The translations under genes and the position numbers were made by a program. Shown piece by piece: positions 10,730-22,000 of a DNA stretch of 64,000 bases. The notes under the pieces were generated by a model that ran no database searches, was not told the origin of the DNA, and saw only the letters and a program-made list of their open reading frames with translations. Source of the DNA: Trametes villosa (lineage: Eukaryota > Basidiomycota > Agaricomycetes > Polyporales > Polyporaceae); assembly GCA_002964805.2 (NCBI GenBank), contig PUDQ02000027.1, forward strand, positions 372,001-436,000, written 5' to 3'. Within the stretch, counting starts at the first letter, position 1. Each line of letters begins with the position of its first letter.

Positions 10730-12481
10730 TCACGTACCGGTGAGATCGCTTGTCAAATCGTGTTTCGCGCTGTCGACAATCTCCTGTTGCAAACGTTCGC
10801 CCTCCTGCACCGAGATCGGCTCCAGCGTTCTCCCATCGGCGCCGTCTCCGACACGCCACCAATTGTGGTTGCGAATCCAATCCGTCCGCCGCAGCTCGTC
10901 CCACTCGTACACAGGCGCGCTCGAATCATCGACGAACGCGTCAGACCCTGCTTCATCGGCGCCATCGCCGAGCCCAGAGGTGCGGCGCTCGCCCTCCCTC
11001 GAGCCCGCGAGATTGTCCTCGTTTGTACCCTCGTCGAGGATCGCTAGACAGCGCAGCGCGGGCATCCCGTCCGCGAGGCGTTGCGGGAGCGTGCACATTG
11101 ATGCGATGCGGCGCTCTTCCATCGTGCGAGCCTCCGCGCGCAATGCCTTGTCGTCCGTGTCGTCGTACTCGAAACCGATGGGGAAGAAGCGCTGAACGCG
11201 TGGGTAACCAAGCCGCGGGACGTAGAGACGTAGGCACGGCACCGGGATGGCACGTAGCGCGTCAGGGAGATTGTCCTACAAAGGGAATAAGAGGGTTGTC
11301 GGGGTATGGTAGTTGACGGTACTCACCAACCACTCAGAGTACTGCAGAGCGGGCTGAGGTACCCCTATTTTGAGCTCTAAGACGCGTAGCCTAGGCGCGA
11401 CTTGCGGGAGTAGACCGCAGAAAGTAGTAGGCGGCGAGTTACCGACGATGAGACAGAGATACAGCTCGACGGGGGATGTGATGCGCAAGAGGTTCATGAA
11501 CCGCGTGACTTCTTCGTCCTCTGTGTCGCCAGGCAATCTCAGCTCGCCGCTGATCTGGAGCTGCTTGACCTGTCCTAGCTTCTCGGCTACACAGACAATC
11601 TCCTCGTGTTCTCCGAGCATCAGTCGTTGGAGAGGACGCCAGGGGCTTCCCGCGCGGGGCTGAACGGGCGCGTTTGTAGTCTCCGCGGGGTCGACCGAGA
11701 ATATGAGCGTCGAAAGTCGCGGGCATAGCTCAACCATGTCGAGCGCGGGCAAGGTGGACTCTGAGAGCCGGAGATAGGTGATCGATGGGAGTTGCGGGGG
11801 CACGAAGTCCTCGTCCCAAGATGTCGACGGCGTGAAGTTCCATAGCTTGACGATCTGGAGGTTCTGGAAGGGTGCGAGCGCGGAGAGGAGCGCAGGGAGC
11901 GTTTTCGTCTCGCCCTCTAGCGGATAGTCGTCCTCGACGTAGTAGGACAAGGTGAGCCGCTTCAGCTCCGACGTGCACGAGCAGGAACCCAATGTGATGA
12001 GCGCACTGTCACCGAGCGAGGAGAGCCGCAGGTTGGACAAACGCGACATAGACGTAAGAGCAGTACCGATCCGCGGGTCGCGCTGCAGGCACGGCTGGAA
12101 GCGCTCTAGCGAGAGCTCTTGAATGTTCTGCGCGCGTAGGAGGATATCGCCAATGAGGGGTGCTTGCGTGAAGCTGGCAGCATAGTAGATATTGTCGTCG
12201 GAGTGAACACTGGAGGCGCCATCGGACGCCTCAGAGTCGTATTCGCCGAAGGTGTGCACGTCCACTGTCAGCTTTTGGAGGTAGTGCGTGCGGTCCGCGA
12301 GCAGATAGATGTGTAGCTTCCGGAGCATCGAGGGCTTCCAGCACTCTATCACGGCGGCGACGCGCGTGAGGGCAAGGTCGGAGAGACGCTTGGAGGAGAG
12401 AGCGACATTGAGTGCGTCCTTCCCATGAAGATTGGAGAAGACTAGGATGAGCACGTCGTCTGGCAGTTCGAGCAGCTGCAT
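10730..12481 (-). CDS. F-box-like protein A, divergent group-3 member
   Basis: Exon 1 is 11327-12481 and exon 2 is 10730-11275 (minus strand), joined in phase 0, giving 566 residues. The N-terminus LELPDDVLILVFSNLHGKD followed by ALNVALSSKRLSDLAL is an F-box-like motif (about residues 4-45), which in known families binds Skp1 and recruits targets to an SCF ubiquitin ligase. The body (about 60-385) is Leu-rich with irregular L-x-x-L repeats such as LRLSSLGD, ELKRLTLSYY and LPSITYLRLSE, as in the superhelical substrate domains of F-box/LRR proteins. The intron falls right after SEWL. Exon 2 holds the family C-terminal module: RNHNWWRVGDGADGR, then ISVQEGERLQQEI. It is the first of eleven paralogues and the most diverged from C, F and H, which it most resembles. 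Confidence 0.85.
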
Positions 12482-12934
12482 TAATATGCTTGATTGGCAC
12501 AGTTACTAAAATTCCGAGAGATAGAGTGGAAAAGTGCTTACTACAGTCTTCGTATTCGGTTTGGGTGGTGGGCAGAAGCAAGAAGGTGGTAAGCGCCCGT
12601 AGTGCCTGAAGCAAATGCGTCATCATATCGCGCCGATCTAAGTACTTAAGTACTAAGTACTGAGTACTGAGTAGCGATCGAGCCACGGGCCGTTGTACTA
12701 GTAGCACTTCACTGTTACAGCTATAGTACGGGCTTACAACTCGCCTAACAGCTCCCATGGCACATCCTGTTGTACCCTCACCACTGTCTTCCCTGATCAA
12801 GGCTTTGGGCGAGCGCGATGAAGCTGGAGCAACAGATGGCATAGGTACGACTGTAATGACATTTGCATAGGGCAGGCACTCCCAACAGTTGTCAAGATGC
12901 CTCGTGCGAAACCGACACCACGACCGCTCCCACT
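12482..12934. other. Promoter region of gene A with repeats
   Basis: About 450 bases between gene A and the convergent-side end of the phosphotransferase-like gene. It holds the AGTACT repeat at 12641-12673 and no coding sequence that I can support. Confidence 0.4.
12641..12673. repeat. AGTACT palindromic tandem repeat
   Basis: Starts with the perfect 14-base palindrome AGTACTTAAGTACT (12641-12654) and continues as AAGTACTGAGTACTGAGTA. It lies about 160-190 bases upstream of the start codon of gene A and is bracketed by CGATC/GATCG. Confidence 0.8.
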
Positions 12935-13978
12935 TTACGTCGGAGATCCCTCCGTCTTCTGGGGGCAATCCGGCAACCCGGTGTCGAAAGTCCAGTAACA
13001 GTCGTCCTCGTAACCCTGCGCAAACCGTTCGACGTCCACGATGGCATCCCAAGCCTCCAGAGTCTTCCGGTACTTCTCCTCCGCCTCCCCCTGGCCATCA
13101 CCCTCCTCTCCGGACGGTGGCCTTCCCAAATCGCCGTCTCCCCCACGTGTCGCCCCGCACTCACGGCGCAAGACCTCCCTCAGGACACCTAACAACTCCT
13201 TTCGCCACTCGGGCAGGTGCGCGCCCGTCAAACGCGCGGCGACGTACTCGAAGTACGCCGGCAGTATGTTCGCCCGCTCCCAGTCGATGAAGCCCGTGAT
13301 CGCGAGTGTGTCCGGGTCGACGAGGATGTTCCCGTTAGTCAAATCGACGTGCGTGAGGACAGGGCGGTCCCAACCGTCCACACCGTTGATTTCGCGCTGC
13401 ACCTGCTCGAGCTTTGGAATCCGCTCGGGAGGCACGGTGGAGGCGCGGAGTGCGTCGAGGCGGGAATCGTCCCATTCTCCGCGGGATGAGCAGCACGAGT
13501 ATGCCACAGGCCGCGTGTGGTAGTACAGGATGTATGGCTGACGTCGGGGGCGCCCGTAGTAGTCGAACCGCTGCTCGCGCATGCGGATGAGCAAGTCGCA
13601 CAGCCCTGACTTGACCGCCGTGCGTTGGGGTGCGGAGAGCGTGGGCCACAGTTCGACGAGCGGAGTGCCTGGCTGGAGAGTAAGGACGAGGGCTTCTGTC
13701 CGTCTAGGAGGTTTTCCGGGGGCGGGAACAGGAGAATACGTAATACCGCCGAGCACGCGTGGGACGCAACCGCCGAGGATCGCATGAGCGAGGGCGGTCA
13801 TAGCGTCCTCTCCATCGTCCACGCCCATTTTGATGACGCTGGCAGGAGAACGCAGGAGGAACCACCGGCCAAACTGGAATATAGTTGGCCCCGACAGTCG
13901 CGGGAGGTCGGGGAGGGAGGTCCACGTTTCTCGAGGAACCTGAGTTAGGTCGTCCACTATCTTGTCTTCGACCGACAT
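12935..13978 (-). CDS. Aminoglycoside phosphotransferase-fold (kinase-like) protein
   Basis: An intronless 347-residue frame. The catalytic loop is clear: HVDLTNGNI with His210, Asp212 and Asn217, matching the H-x-D-x-x-x-x-N pattern of the APH/choline kinase fold. It is followed by ITGFIDWERA, whose Asp232 is the metal-binding position of the family. A candidate ATP-contact lysine is in ASVIKMG (about residue 50). The N-terminal lobe includes LVLTLQPGTPLVELW, a typical hinge region. An acidic Gly/Glu-rich insert lies at about 285-305. Many fungal members are orphan small-molecule or protein kinases, so the substrate cannot be named. It sits between F-box genes A and B on the same strand, with no visible operon-like link. 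Confidence 0.82.
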   Translation of the reverse strand: MSVEDKIVDDLTQVPRETWTSLPDLPRLSGPTIFQFGRWFLLRSPASVIKMGVDDGEDAMTALAHAILGGCVPRVLGGITYSPVPAPGKPPRRTEALVLTLQPGTPLVELWPTLSAPQRTAVKSGLCDLLIRMREQRFDYYGRPRRQPYILYYHTRPVAYSCCSSRGEWDDSRLDALRASTVPPERIPKLEQVQREINGVDGWDRPVLTHVDLTNGNILVDPDTLAITGFIDWERANILPAYFEYVAARLTGAHLPEWRKELLGVLREVLRRECGATRGGDGDLGRPPSGEEGDGQGEAEEKYRKTLEAWDAIVDVERFAQGYEDDCYWTFDTGLPDCPQKTEGSPT

Positions 13979-14507
13979 GGGGTAGGATCGATTGGCTAGC
14001 TCTGTATGAGCTTTTGCTGAGCGTCGTCGTTGAGGGGGAGGGTGAGGTTAGGGCAAGCTTCGCCACCGAGTCTGTGGAACAACCGATGTTCGATTAGCGT
14101 CAAGATATACACCTCGCTAGACGCGCATGCGCTATAAGGTCCGTAGATCCATCAGAACCACGTTAAGATGCCACGATTCCAACACGTTTGCGACATGTGT
14201 ATGCAGGTCAAGCTTCTCCAGGATGATGCGGCCCGCGCATGATCAAGTTGTGCACATATTCATCATCACTATCGACAAATGGTTGCGTTCTACTTGCAAT
14301 TCGATCAGCATCTCTGGTAGTAAGAAAGCGTCCTGAACTTTCAGCTTGCCAGAACTGTTTCGGGGACATGCGCCGATGCACGAGCATCTAGTTATTCAGT
14401 CCATCAGGAACAGCATGAAAGGCGCAGTTCGCCGATATCACAGTAAATGCGGACGGGATTTTCAGGCTCACCTGATCTTCTGCGACGCACGCCCTGGGCA
14501 AGGTATT
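13979..14507. other. Intergenic, no gene seen
   Basis: About 530 bases between the phosphotransferase-like gene and the 3' end of F-box gene B, both on the minus strand. A GGTTAGGG telobox-like motif occurs near 14045. Open frames are short and featureless. Confidence 0.4.
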
Positions 14508-16274
14508 TCACGGGAAGAGCTCTGGGAGTAGCGTCAGCGTCGGCCACCCACGACATCCGAAGGCCGTCGTAACGGCGTCATCGAAATCCAGCTCACCCTC
14601 TATGCGCGCGATCTTCGCAAGGTCCGCGTCCTCTAAAAAGCATCGCACGCGCCACGCTTCCTCCTCCACCATCTCCTCCAGCGCCCGCTCCCCCGTGTCC
14701 GAGTCCGGGTCCGCACGGTCCCCCCTATGTCCACGCACCCGCCACCAACGCCGCTCGACGAGCGCGAGGCGCAATTGGCTACCCGGCTCGAACCGCCACG
14801 GCCCGCGCTCGTCCCGGTCTTCTGCGTCCCACCGCCGCTCGCCGCGGCCGTTGTCGTCGTTCACCGAATCCAGCGCGGGCCCGGTCTCAGTCAGACTGAG
14901 GAAGAGGAGCGTGGGCAGGGCCGCGGCGAGGAGCGCGGCGAGCGAGGTGGGGCGGTGCGCGGTGTAGGCGGCGAGCACGGAGGTGAGGGCGGGCACCAGC
15001 GGGGAGGGGAGGAAGAATTCGATTTGGGGCAGGCTGAGGCGGAGGGAGATGAGCGAGGTGAGGGCGCGAAGCTGCGTGGGGAGCGCGTCCTGTAGAGAGG
15101 CGGTCGGAGTGAGCGTCGGTCGCGCGGGATGAGGAGGGACGGGAAGAGATACGATACGCACCAGCCATTCGAGATAGGACTCGAATCTGGAGACGTCTGG
15201 GGCCCAGAGGGTGAGCGTGAGGAAACGGAGGTGCGTCGCGCGCGCGGAGAGGCTGGACCAGAATGTCGCCATATCAAGGCCTTTGCACACCAGGTGGAGC
15301 TCCAGTCCGACCGGGGAGGCCCGCTGCACGACGTCGAGCAAGACCCAACCTGAAGCGTCTGTCGCTTCCAGGGTGATGAGCATTGAGATACAGAGGTGGT
15401 ACGTGTGGCGAAGGGCATCCTTCGCAAACGCGACGTGGTTCAGCTCGCGGGGTTCGCAGTAGCGGAGGGGCGGCCACACGGACGAGAGCGGTGTCTCTGG
15501 CCAGAGAGTAGGGTCGAGGTGGTACCGGAGGGAGCTGAGATTGGGGAGGAGGCGCACAACGTCGAGTGAGGCTGGCGCGACGCATGGCAGCTCGAGAACG
15601 CGCACGGACGGGAAGACAGGAATGTGGTCCGTACTGGAAGAGGAGTGGAAAGGTAGAGCAGTCTCGAAAAAGCGCAGACGCAGCGTGTGCAGGAAGGGGA
15701 ATGAGCCGAGAACTGTCACCAGAGTAGAATATGTTATGGGCTCGGCGCGGAATGATGTATTCAGCTCTCGTAGGTTGCGGGTCATACCACGCAGAACCGT
15801 GGCGGAGATCTCATCTACACCATCGAATGTGGCAGAGTTGAGTCGTGCGAGCCCACAAAGCGCATCACCAAGGCGAGAGTCGTATTTGATGGCTGAGAAA
15901 ATGAATGGAAGGCTGAGATGCTGGAGGTTGAAGGCATTCATGAGTATATCGACGAGGAGGCGGGTCTGACACCAGTCTCTAGGCTGCGGGCGTTCCTCGA
16001 TGCGGGCATTGACGAGGTCCGCATCGGGGTCGTACACAGTGTGCCAGACCAAGAGCTTCTTGAGGTAGTGCGCGCGTGGGCTCCGCCCGAAAAAGAGGTA
16101 GCGGTGAAGCAGACGCAGCTGCGTGTCGTTCCTGCAAGTAACATCGGAAGCAACCCGGTGGATGGCAAGATCGTGGGCGCGCCTGGCAGTGAGAGAGAAG
16201 TTAAGCGTATCCTGGCCGTCAAGATATGAGATGATACAGCTTAGGACATCGTCGTTAAGTGAGAGAAGACTCAT
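14508..16274 (-). CDS. F-box-like protein B (group 1)
   Basis: Exons on the minus strand: 15162-16274, 14597-15089 and a terminal 14-base exon 14508-14521, giving 539 residues ending E-E-L-F-P. The N-terminus MSLLSLNDDVLSCIISYL followed by GQDTLNFSLTARRAHDLAIH is the group-1 F-box-like motif. The stretch QLRLLHRYLFFGRSPRAHYL is nearly the same in I, J and K. Exon 1 ends after YLEWL. The second exon has ERRWWRVRGHRGD and then GERALEEMVEEEAWRVRCFL, the C-terminal module. A frame without the third exon would also stay open through the last intron, but the copied 14-base exon in I, J and K favours the three-exon model. An upstream in-frame ATG at 16382 adds 36 unlike residues, so I chose 16274. 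B lies 37 kb from its closest relatives. Confidence 0.83.
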   Translation of the reverse strand: MSLLSLNDDVLSCIISYLDGQDTLNFSLTARRAHDLAIHRVASDVTCRNDTQLRLLHRYLFFGRSPRAHYLKKLLVWHTVYDPDADLVNARIEERPQPRDWCQTRLLVDILMNAFNLQHLSLPFIFSAIKYDSRLGDALCGLARLNSATFDGVDEISATVLRGMTRNLRELNTSFRAEPITYSTLVTVLGSFPFLHTLRLRFFETALPFHSSSSTDHIPVFPSVRVLELPCVAPASLDVVRLLPNLSSLRYHLDPTLWPETPLSSVWPPLRYCEPRELNHVAFAKDALRHTYHLCISMLITLEATDASGWVLLDVVQRASPVGLELHLVCKGLDMATFWSSLSARATHLRFLTLTLWAPDVSRFESYLEWLVRIVSLPVPPHPARPTLTPTASLQDALPTQLRALTSLISLRLSLPQIEFFLPSPLVPALTSVLAAYTAHRPTSLAALLAAALPTLLFLSLTETGPALDSVNDDNGRGERRWDAEDRDERGPWRFEPGSQLRLALVERRWWRVRGHRGDRADPDSDTGERALEEMVEEEAWRVRCFLEDADLAKIARIEGELDFDDAVTTAFGCRGWPTLTLLPELFP

Positions 16275-17486
16275 GTCCCCTCGGTGGGAATGTTCGTTCT
16301 TGAAGATATGCTTGCTGGTGGTGGTAGAAATTGAATCGGTGCCGCGGCGCTGCAGACACAAGCCGTAAGCGCCCACGGTCAAGCTTAAGTTTGCTGTGAT
16401 GGGCGCTTGGCGTCTTGGAAGTCTTCTCCTCTTTTTTCAGTCTGCGATGCGGTCTTCGTTACTCGCTGCTTGTATAGGGGACATCTTGCAAACACCTCTT
16501 AGTCGCTATGGCTCGCGAGCGTTCTAGCGTTCTACTCGATGTCTGTCTGTTAGGCGAGCGTCATCAAGACGGACACCACACATACCTCTGATATGGCTCT
16601 GCGTCGGACGCGCTCGAGTTTCGTGGGATGGTTAGAGGGGTCGCTTATCGTTCGACACCTGCAGTACGTCGTCTTTGCTCCTCGGGAGCGACTCATGCAG
16701 GCTAGATGGGACGAAGAGTACATCCAGAGATGCGCGAGGCGTATCGAGACTGACGTCGTCGGCCGCTATCGCGTGCTATCACAGCAGCCGTCGCTCCGCA
16801 GGGGGTGCGCGCGAGGAAGGAGTGAGCACGGGTTGGGCGCGGGAGTCGGGTTTAAGCCGGAGTGGCTCCTCGCGGCGGTGGATCGCGCGTCCCTGGGCGC
16901 GCTCCAATTGCAAGACGGCTAGGCAGCCGGTGCTCGCTCTCTTCGCTGCGATAGACGGCGGGGAGCAGATGCGCGTGACGGGAGAGGGAGTAGTCGGTGC
17001 TTGTGGGGGGCGTCGGTGCGTCACCGGACGGCCTGGTGTGGGCAGGTGCAGCGGTGGGCACCGCGCGCTCGGGATCTTCTCCATCGCGTCCTCAGCGGCC
17101 TCAACGGGCGTCACAGCCACCGTCTCCGGGAGAGAGAGCATGCGAGGGCAGTGCCAGGTATGGCAAGGGGCTGCCCATATATGGGGCTGAGGGGAGGAGG
17201 GGAATCAGTGGGACGGGTGGCTTCTTGCGGGGCGGAAGGTTCTGCTCGGGAGCTCTCCACCTGGGAGTGACATGTCCCAGTCCTAGCTGCTCCGACAGCG
17301 CCCGTTGGCGCGAGTATATCTCCCGCCCAGGACACCGTCGACGGCCACCTACCTACGATAGACTTCCCGACGATCCCGCTGACAGTTCCCGCCTTCTTGC
17401 TTGCTCCGCCGACTGTCTCTTCTCTCCGCCCCGGCCGTATAAACCCTCCGATCGTGCTTGCTAACCCGTCCCCTCTTTCTTCCGAC
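16275..17486. other. Divergent intergenic region, no gene seen
   Basis: About 1.2 kb between the divergent starts of F-box gene B and the Sfp1-like gene. Overlapping frames in several registers are rich in Arg, Ser and Pro, as expected of non-coding GC-rich DNA. Confidence 0.45.
17438..17443 (+). promoter_or_regulatory. TATA box of the Sfp1-like gene
   Basis: TATAAA lies 44 bases before the start codon at 17487, downstream of a C/T-rich stretch. The position suits a core promoter with a very short leader. Confidence 0.45.
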
Positions 17487-19002
17487 ATGGCCGCCTACGA
17501 CGAGTACGTCCCCGCTTATAATCCTCCCGCCCCTCCCGCTAACCACCGTCCGTGCTACCACAGCGTCTTCTCGTCGATGCCTACCCCGCTCCCTGCCGAC
17601 AACGACTCGCTCTTCGACTCTTACATAGACTCGAACGCTTACCTTGACCAGTCTTTCGTACGTCTTAAGCTTCGCTTCGCTGCCAGAACTCCGAAGCACT
17701 AACGTTCTCCTAGTGCTCCAACTTCTCCTGCTGCGGCCAGGCCATTCCTGACCTTCACCATCTCCTCGACCACTTCGAGGAGGAGCACGTTCTCCCGCTT
17801 CCCGCACCACCCCAAGATGACAACCGCCCTCTTTACTCGAGCCCCGTCTACGCACGCCCCGCAGGCCCTCATGCCAGCTACATCCTTAGCTACCCCCAGC
17901 CAGATCCGCCTCTCCAACCCGCGCCCCTTCCCATTTCCTCCGCCCATGGCCCTCTCCTCGCCGTCCCCGAACTCGGCCATGTTCCGGACCTCATCCACTC
18001 GCCCGTTTCCGCGGCGTCTCCTTCCACCGCTTCTTCCTGCTACTCCTCCCCCAACCTCTCTGAGCCCCTCTGTCTGCCGCCCTCCCTCTTCACCTTCCAA
18101 CCCTCACTCCCGAAGACGCCTTCGCAGACCCCCCGTCGACCGCGCCCCTCTGGCGATCTACTCGATGACGACCTCGACAATGCGTTGTCTCCCAGTATCG
18201 CGCGTTCGGGCATCGGTCCCCAGCGCACGTCCAAAACGCATGCGCGCACGGACCCTATCGCGCGGAATCGTCCCGTCGCGAAAACCCCGGAGCGCGCCTC
18301 CGCGCAGCCTGTTCCGCGCAAACGTGACGGGCGCGAGAAGATGTACAAATGTCCGGTGAGTACGGCAGTTCCTTCTTACGTGCCTACCCTATAAAGCCCA
18401 CGCGCCTGTGTCTACGGGCGGTGAGTCTCCGCACGCAATTCAATTCATGAGCGGAGCGATCCGAGCCCACCCCCGTGGCGCGCGCGCGAGGTTATCATTT
18501 GTCTCTTGCATGTCTGAACATACGCTGACTTCTGATCCTGTTCTCCACAACCTGTTTGAAATCCTCGGACGCTCATCTATACGCGCCTCGCTGGTCTGTC
18601 AATTCACCGGATCGTTGGTCGGCGAATATTGCTCTTCCCCGCATCGATCTCCGCCCCCATACCTGCGTAACTCAATCACCCCGCGAACCTACTCCGCCTG
18701 CCACATCTCCATCTCGCGCGTTTACAGCATCCGGGCTGCACAAAGGTTCGTGCCACATGTCCTGCCATCCTGACACATCGCACTGACGTCTTCCCTGCTT
18801 GCAGTCGTACCTTAACCCCAATGGGCTGAAGTACCATCTGGACAAGGGAACCTGCACAAACGCGGAGGTGCGCCCGCGCACGGCCCTCCCCCAGTCGGTG
18901 ACCGCCGCCGCCCTCGCGCCCATGTCGCTTCCTCCCTCCCCTGTGCTATCCGCCTCCACGCTCAGCTCGATGGCGGACGAGGACTTCGACTTCCGGACTT
19001 GA
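17487..19002 (+). CDS. Sfp1-like C2H2 zinc-finger transcription factor
   Basis: Exons 17487-17657, 17714-18355, 18728-18745 (18 bases) and 18805-19002 give 342 residues. An N-terminal zinc site is seen at Cys58, Cys63, His77 and His82 (CSNFSCCG, then LLDHFEEEH). Residues about 95-260 are Pro/Ser-rich and disordered. The C-terminal finger reads YKCPHPGCTKSYLNPNGLK followed by YHLDKGTC, with Cys270, Cys275, His288 and Cys294. This K-x-Y-x-N-x-N-G-L-K-Y-H form is the signature of yeast Sfp1 and its homologues, which control ribosome and growth genes. The tiny third exon supplies HPGCTK, including Cys275. It keeps phase 0 on both sides and restores an exact match to the family, which is why I accept it. 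Confidence 0.85.
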
Positions 19003-22000
19003 GCGTCTCCCCGCCTCGCACTCCGCCGCGCCGCGCGCGTATCGCCGACGCCGCGCGTTCCCCTTCACGTACTCGCCTCCCGGACCATCTGTCGAGTGCG
19101 ACATCTGTAGGTAACAGGCCACTCCGACCCGTTGGGGCGCGCGCGCGCGTCGTACGTACGCGCGCATCCACCCCGTCCCTGCTGTCATCGTCACACCCGA
19201 GCCGTGCAATGCCGCGCGCCCGCGGCTGCGTCGCGGGGTCAAGTGCTCCTCCGCTTTGATATCCTCGGCACGCGCTTTCGGGCTAGACTGGCGTGCGACG
19301 TGCCGCTCGGTTCACGGTCTTTGCGGCGGAGGGAGGGAGGAGGCGTCGGGCCGGTACCGATTGTATTATGTGTAAATGCGTGTATCATATCGCCGTAATC
19401 GTGTAGCAATATGCAGTGCCGTGTACCCCCAAACCTGCAGTGTGTTCTTATAGAACGTAAGTACAAAGTCGCGACGATACGAGCAGCAGACAAACATGAC
19501 GGTTGTATGGAAGTTATGTAGGGTAGGAATGCGGGTGCACCGGCATGAGCCTGCCTTCGAGGCCATAGCGCCGCACGCCACAAACCCTGAGACGACTCTG
19601 ACGCAAGTACGTCTCAACCACTGCTAGTGTGGGACGTCGAAGCTGGGTGACGAAACCCGCCGGGACGACGATGCGCCTCCCACCGATGCAGTCGCCTTCC
19701 CTGTAACCTTCGTCGACGCGAAGACGGAGCGAGGTAAGGGTCGAGTGAGGATGCTATCGGGCGGGGAAGCGGGGGCGGTGGAACAACTGGGGGAGGCCCG
19801 AGAACCAACGATGAGGACGCCAAGAGGTCGCGGGATACCGGTACCTGGCTAGGGCGCGAGGAAGGGTCTCGAGAAGAAGGGATGCCTGCCACCTGGACGC
19901 TTGGGCGTGCATCGCACTTCGACGAAGGTGGGTGTGGTTCACAACGTCCTGGAACTTAGGAAGGGCGATGGGGCGCGTTGCATCGGGGATGCAGGCGGTG
20001 GCCTGTTTGGTGGTCGCATCGGCGTGGCACTAGTGAAGTAATGTCTTCTCCGTTGAGGGACGCGACGACCTGCTGGTTCACGCGCGCGAGTAGTACGAGG
20101 CGTAGTACGGCAGCCAACACACTGCTGACCACAAACAGAACTCGACGAACCGGAACCGCGCACACTGCCTGCGCTTCGTCCCGGCGGGCCCTCTTCGACC
20201 CTCCGACAGCATCACGAGTGCCCAACGCGTATATTCGGGGCGCTGGCGCGAGTGCAGGGCCGAATATGGACCAGGATAGTACCAGGCGTTGCTGCGTTCG
20301 CGAGCGCGCTGGCCTTCCAGAGGCACGGTCTGGGTCTGGGCCTCCGCTGTGCCTGGGGTCGGGCGTGCACATCGTCGATGGCCAGCCGCCCTCCTCGGAT
20401 GCAGGCTGTGCCTTGTACGTCCGTGAGAAGCCGCGCGGGCCCGTGGGCAAGAGTGTGGCTGTTTGCGAGGGCACGATGGAAGGGGCCCGACGAGGCCGAG
20501 CATCGAAAGGCTAAAGCCTGTTAGAGGTGTCGGCGCGATGGGAGGAGCCGTCGGCTGGACACGAGTTGTAGCAGCGCGGACATGAAGACGGCGCATGTGG
20601 ACGGGTCTAGGCCTGGGCAGTAGAACGTCGATGGCCAGGATCTAGCAGGGGGATTGCCAACTTGCGCACTGCGGGAGCGCTAGCATGAGACTGGGGCGCG
20701 ATGTTCTGCGGCCTATAGTGCCGTCGGCGTGGCAACTGCAGCCTGAGCTCCGTCGGCCTGAGAAGCTGCTGCGGTGAGCTTATACTGCAATCGTAAGGTA
20801 GACTGGTCCAGAAGGAGCGTACTGATTTAATCCAGTGCTTGGCGGGCCCCAACTTCCAGCCTGTGTGTATAGTTTGATCGCCGTGCCTTGCCTCGGCATG
20901 AACTGGACGAACTTGGTGAGGATGATCGAGGATGGGTGAACGTGCACAATTGTCAGGATGCGGCGTATTCCAGCACTACGGCGGCATACACCTCACAGCA
21001 TGACTGCATAGTCGCATAGTACAAGCGTGTTGCTGTTCAGCGTTCCTAGATGCGTAGCGCTGAAACACTTGAGTCAAGCGCCTTCAGCTGTCGAAGCCCG
21101 TACGTGTGTTCCCCCCTGTCGAGATGTGCGTGAGCGGCCGAAACATTGCCACGACGCGGCGTGCATGACGTACCTCCAAACAAAGATGGGTACATGCGCG
21201 GCTCTGTGCGGATGGGCGTGAGCATGGGGGGCGGAGAGTCTGTCAGGTAAGCCAGAGAGTGATGATGACGCCGGGGCAGAGCTGCGCGAGCATGATGGCG
21301 TCCAAAAATACGATAGCGGGTCGACACGGTTGTTCGACGGCCGGCTGAGCGGGGATGAGAGCAGAGCAGCTGTGCAGCATTGTATACGCAAGCAGCTTTG
21401 GATAGAGGCTCCAGGCGAAGGATTGTGTGGGCACAGGGGAGGGAGGACTGCTGCGAGAGAAGTTCGCGAGCTGGATACCTGGAAGTACCAAAGAACTCGC
21501 CGCCTTCGCGGCCATGGCTACGAACTCACAGACCTGGTTGCAAGGCACATCTGGAACGTCCCTGTGTGTTTAGCCGCTGTAACATTGACAAGCGCACCTT
21601 GAATGCAACCGCGCGCGGATCTGTCCAAACATAGTCAGGTTAGACATGCCTTCGACTTCAAGTTCCGTCTTCGGATTCCAGTGCTCACGGAGGCGCACAT
21701 TCCGCTCTGGCCTGAGCCTCCGACGTCGACCACGGAACTCAACAAACCACCGAAGACCGTGCTTCACGTCCCAGACAGGGCCTGGTACCTTTCCATGCCC
21801 TGCAGGCGCAGTGTGTCAAACATATCACGATTCACGGCGCCTGCACAGTATCACAGGCCGCAACCTGCAGGCGCATGAGCCTCCACCGCGTCGGCACCCG
21901 CGCGCCTTCCTCGACGACGCTGAAACGGCCGCACGCGCGCCGACCGTTCTCGCGAGCCTTGAGCGAGCCTTCGCGGTGAGGAAGGGTGAGGAACGCGATC

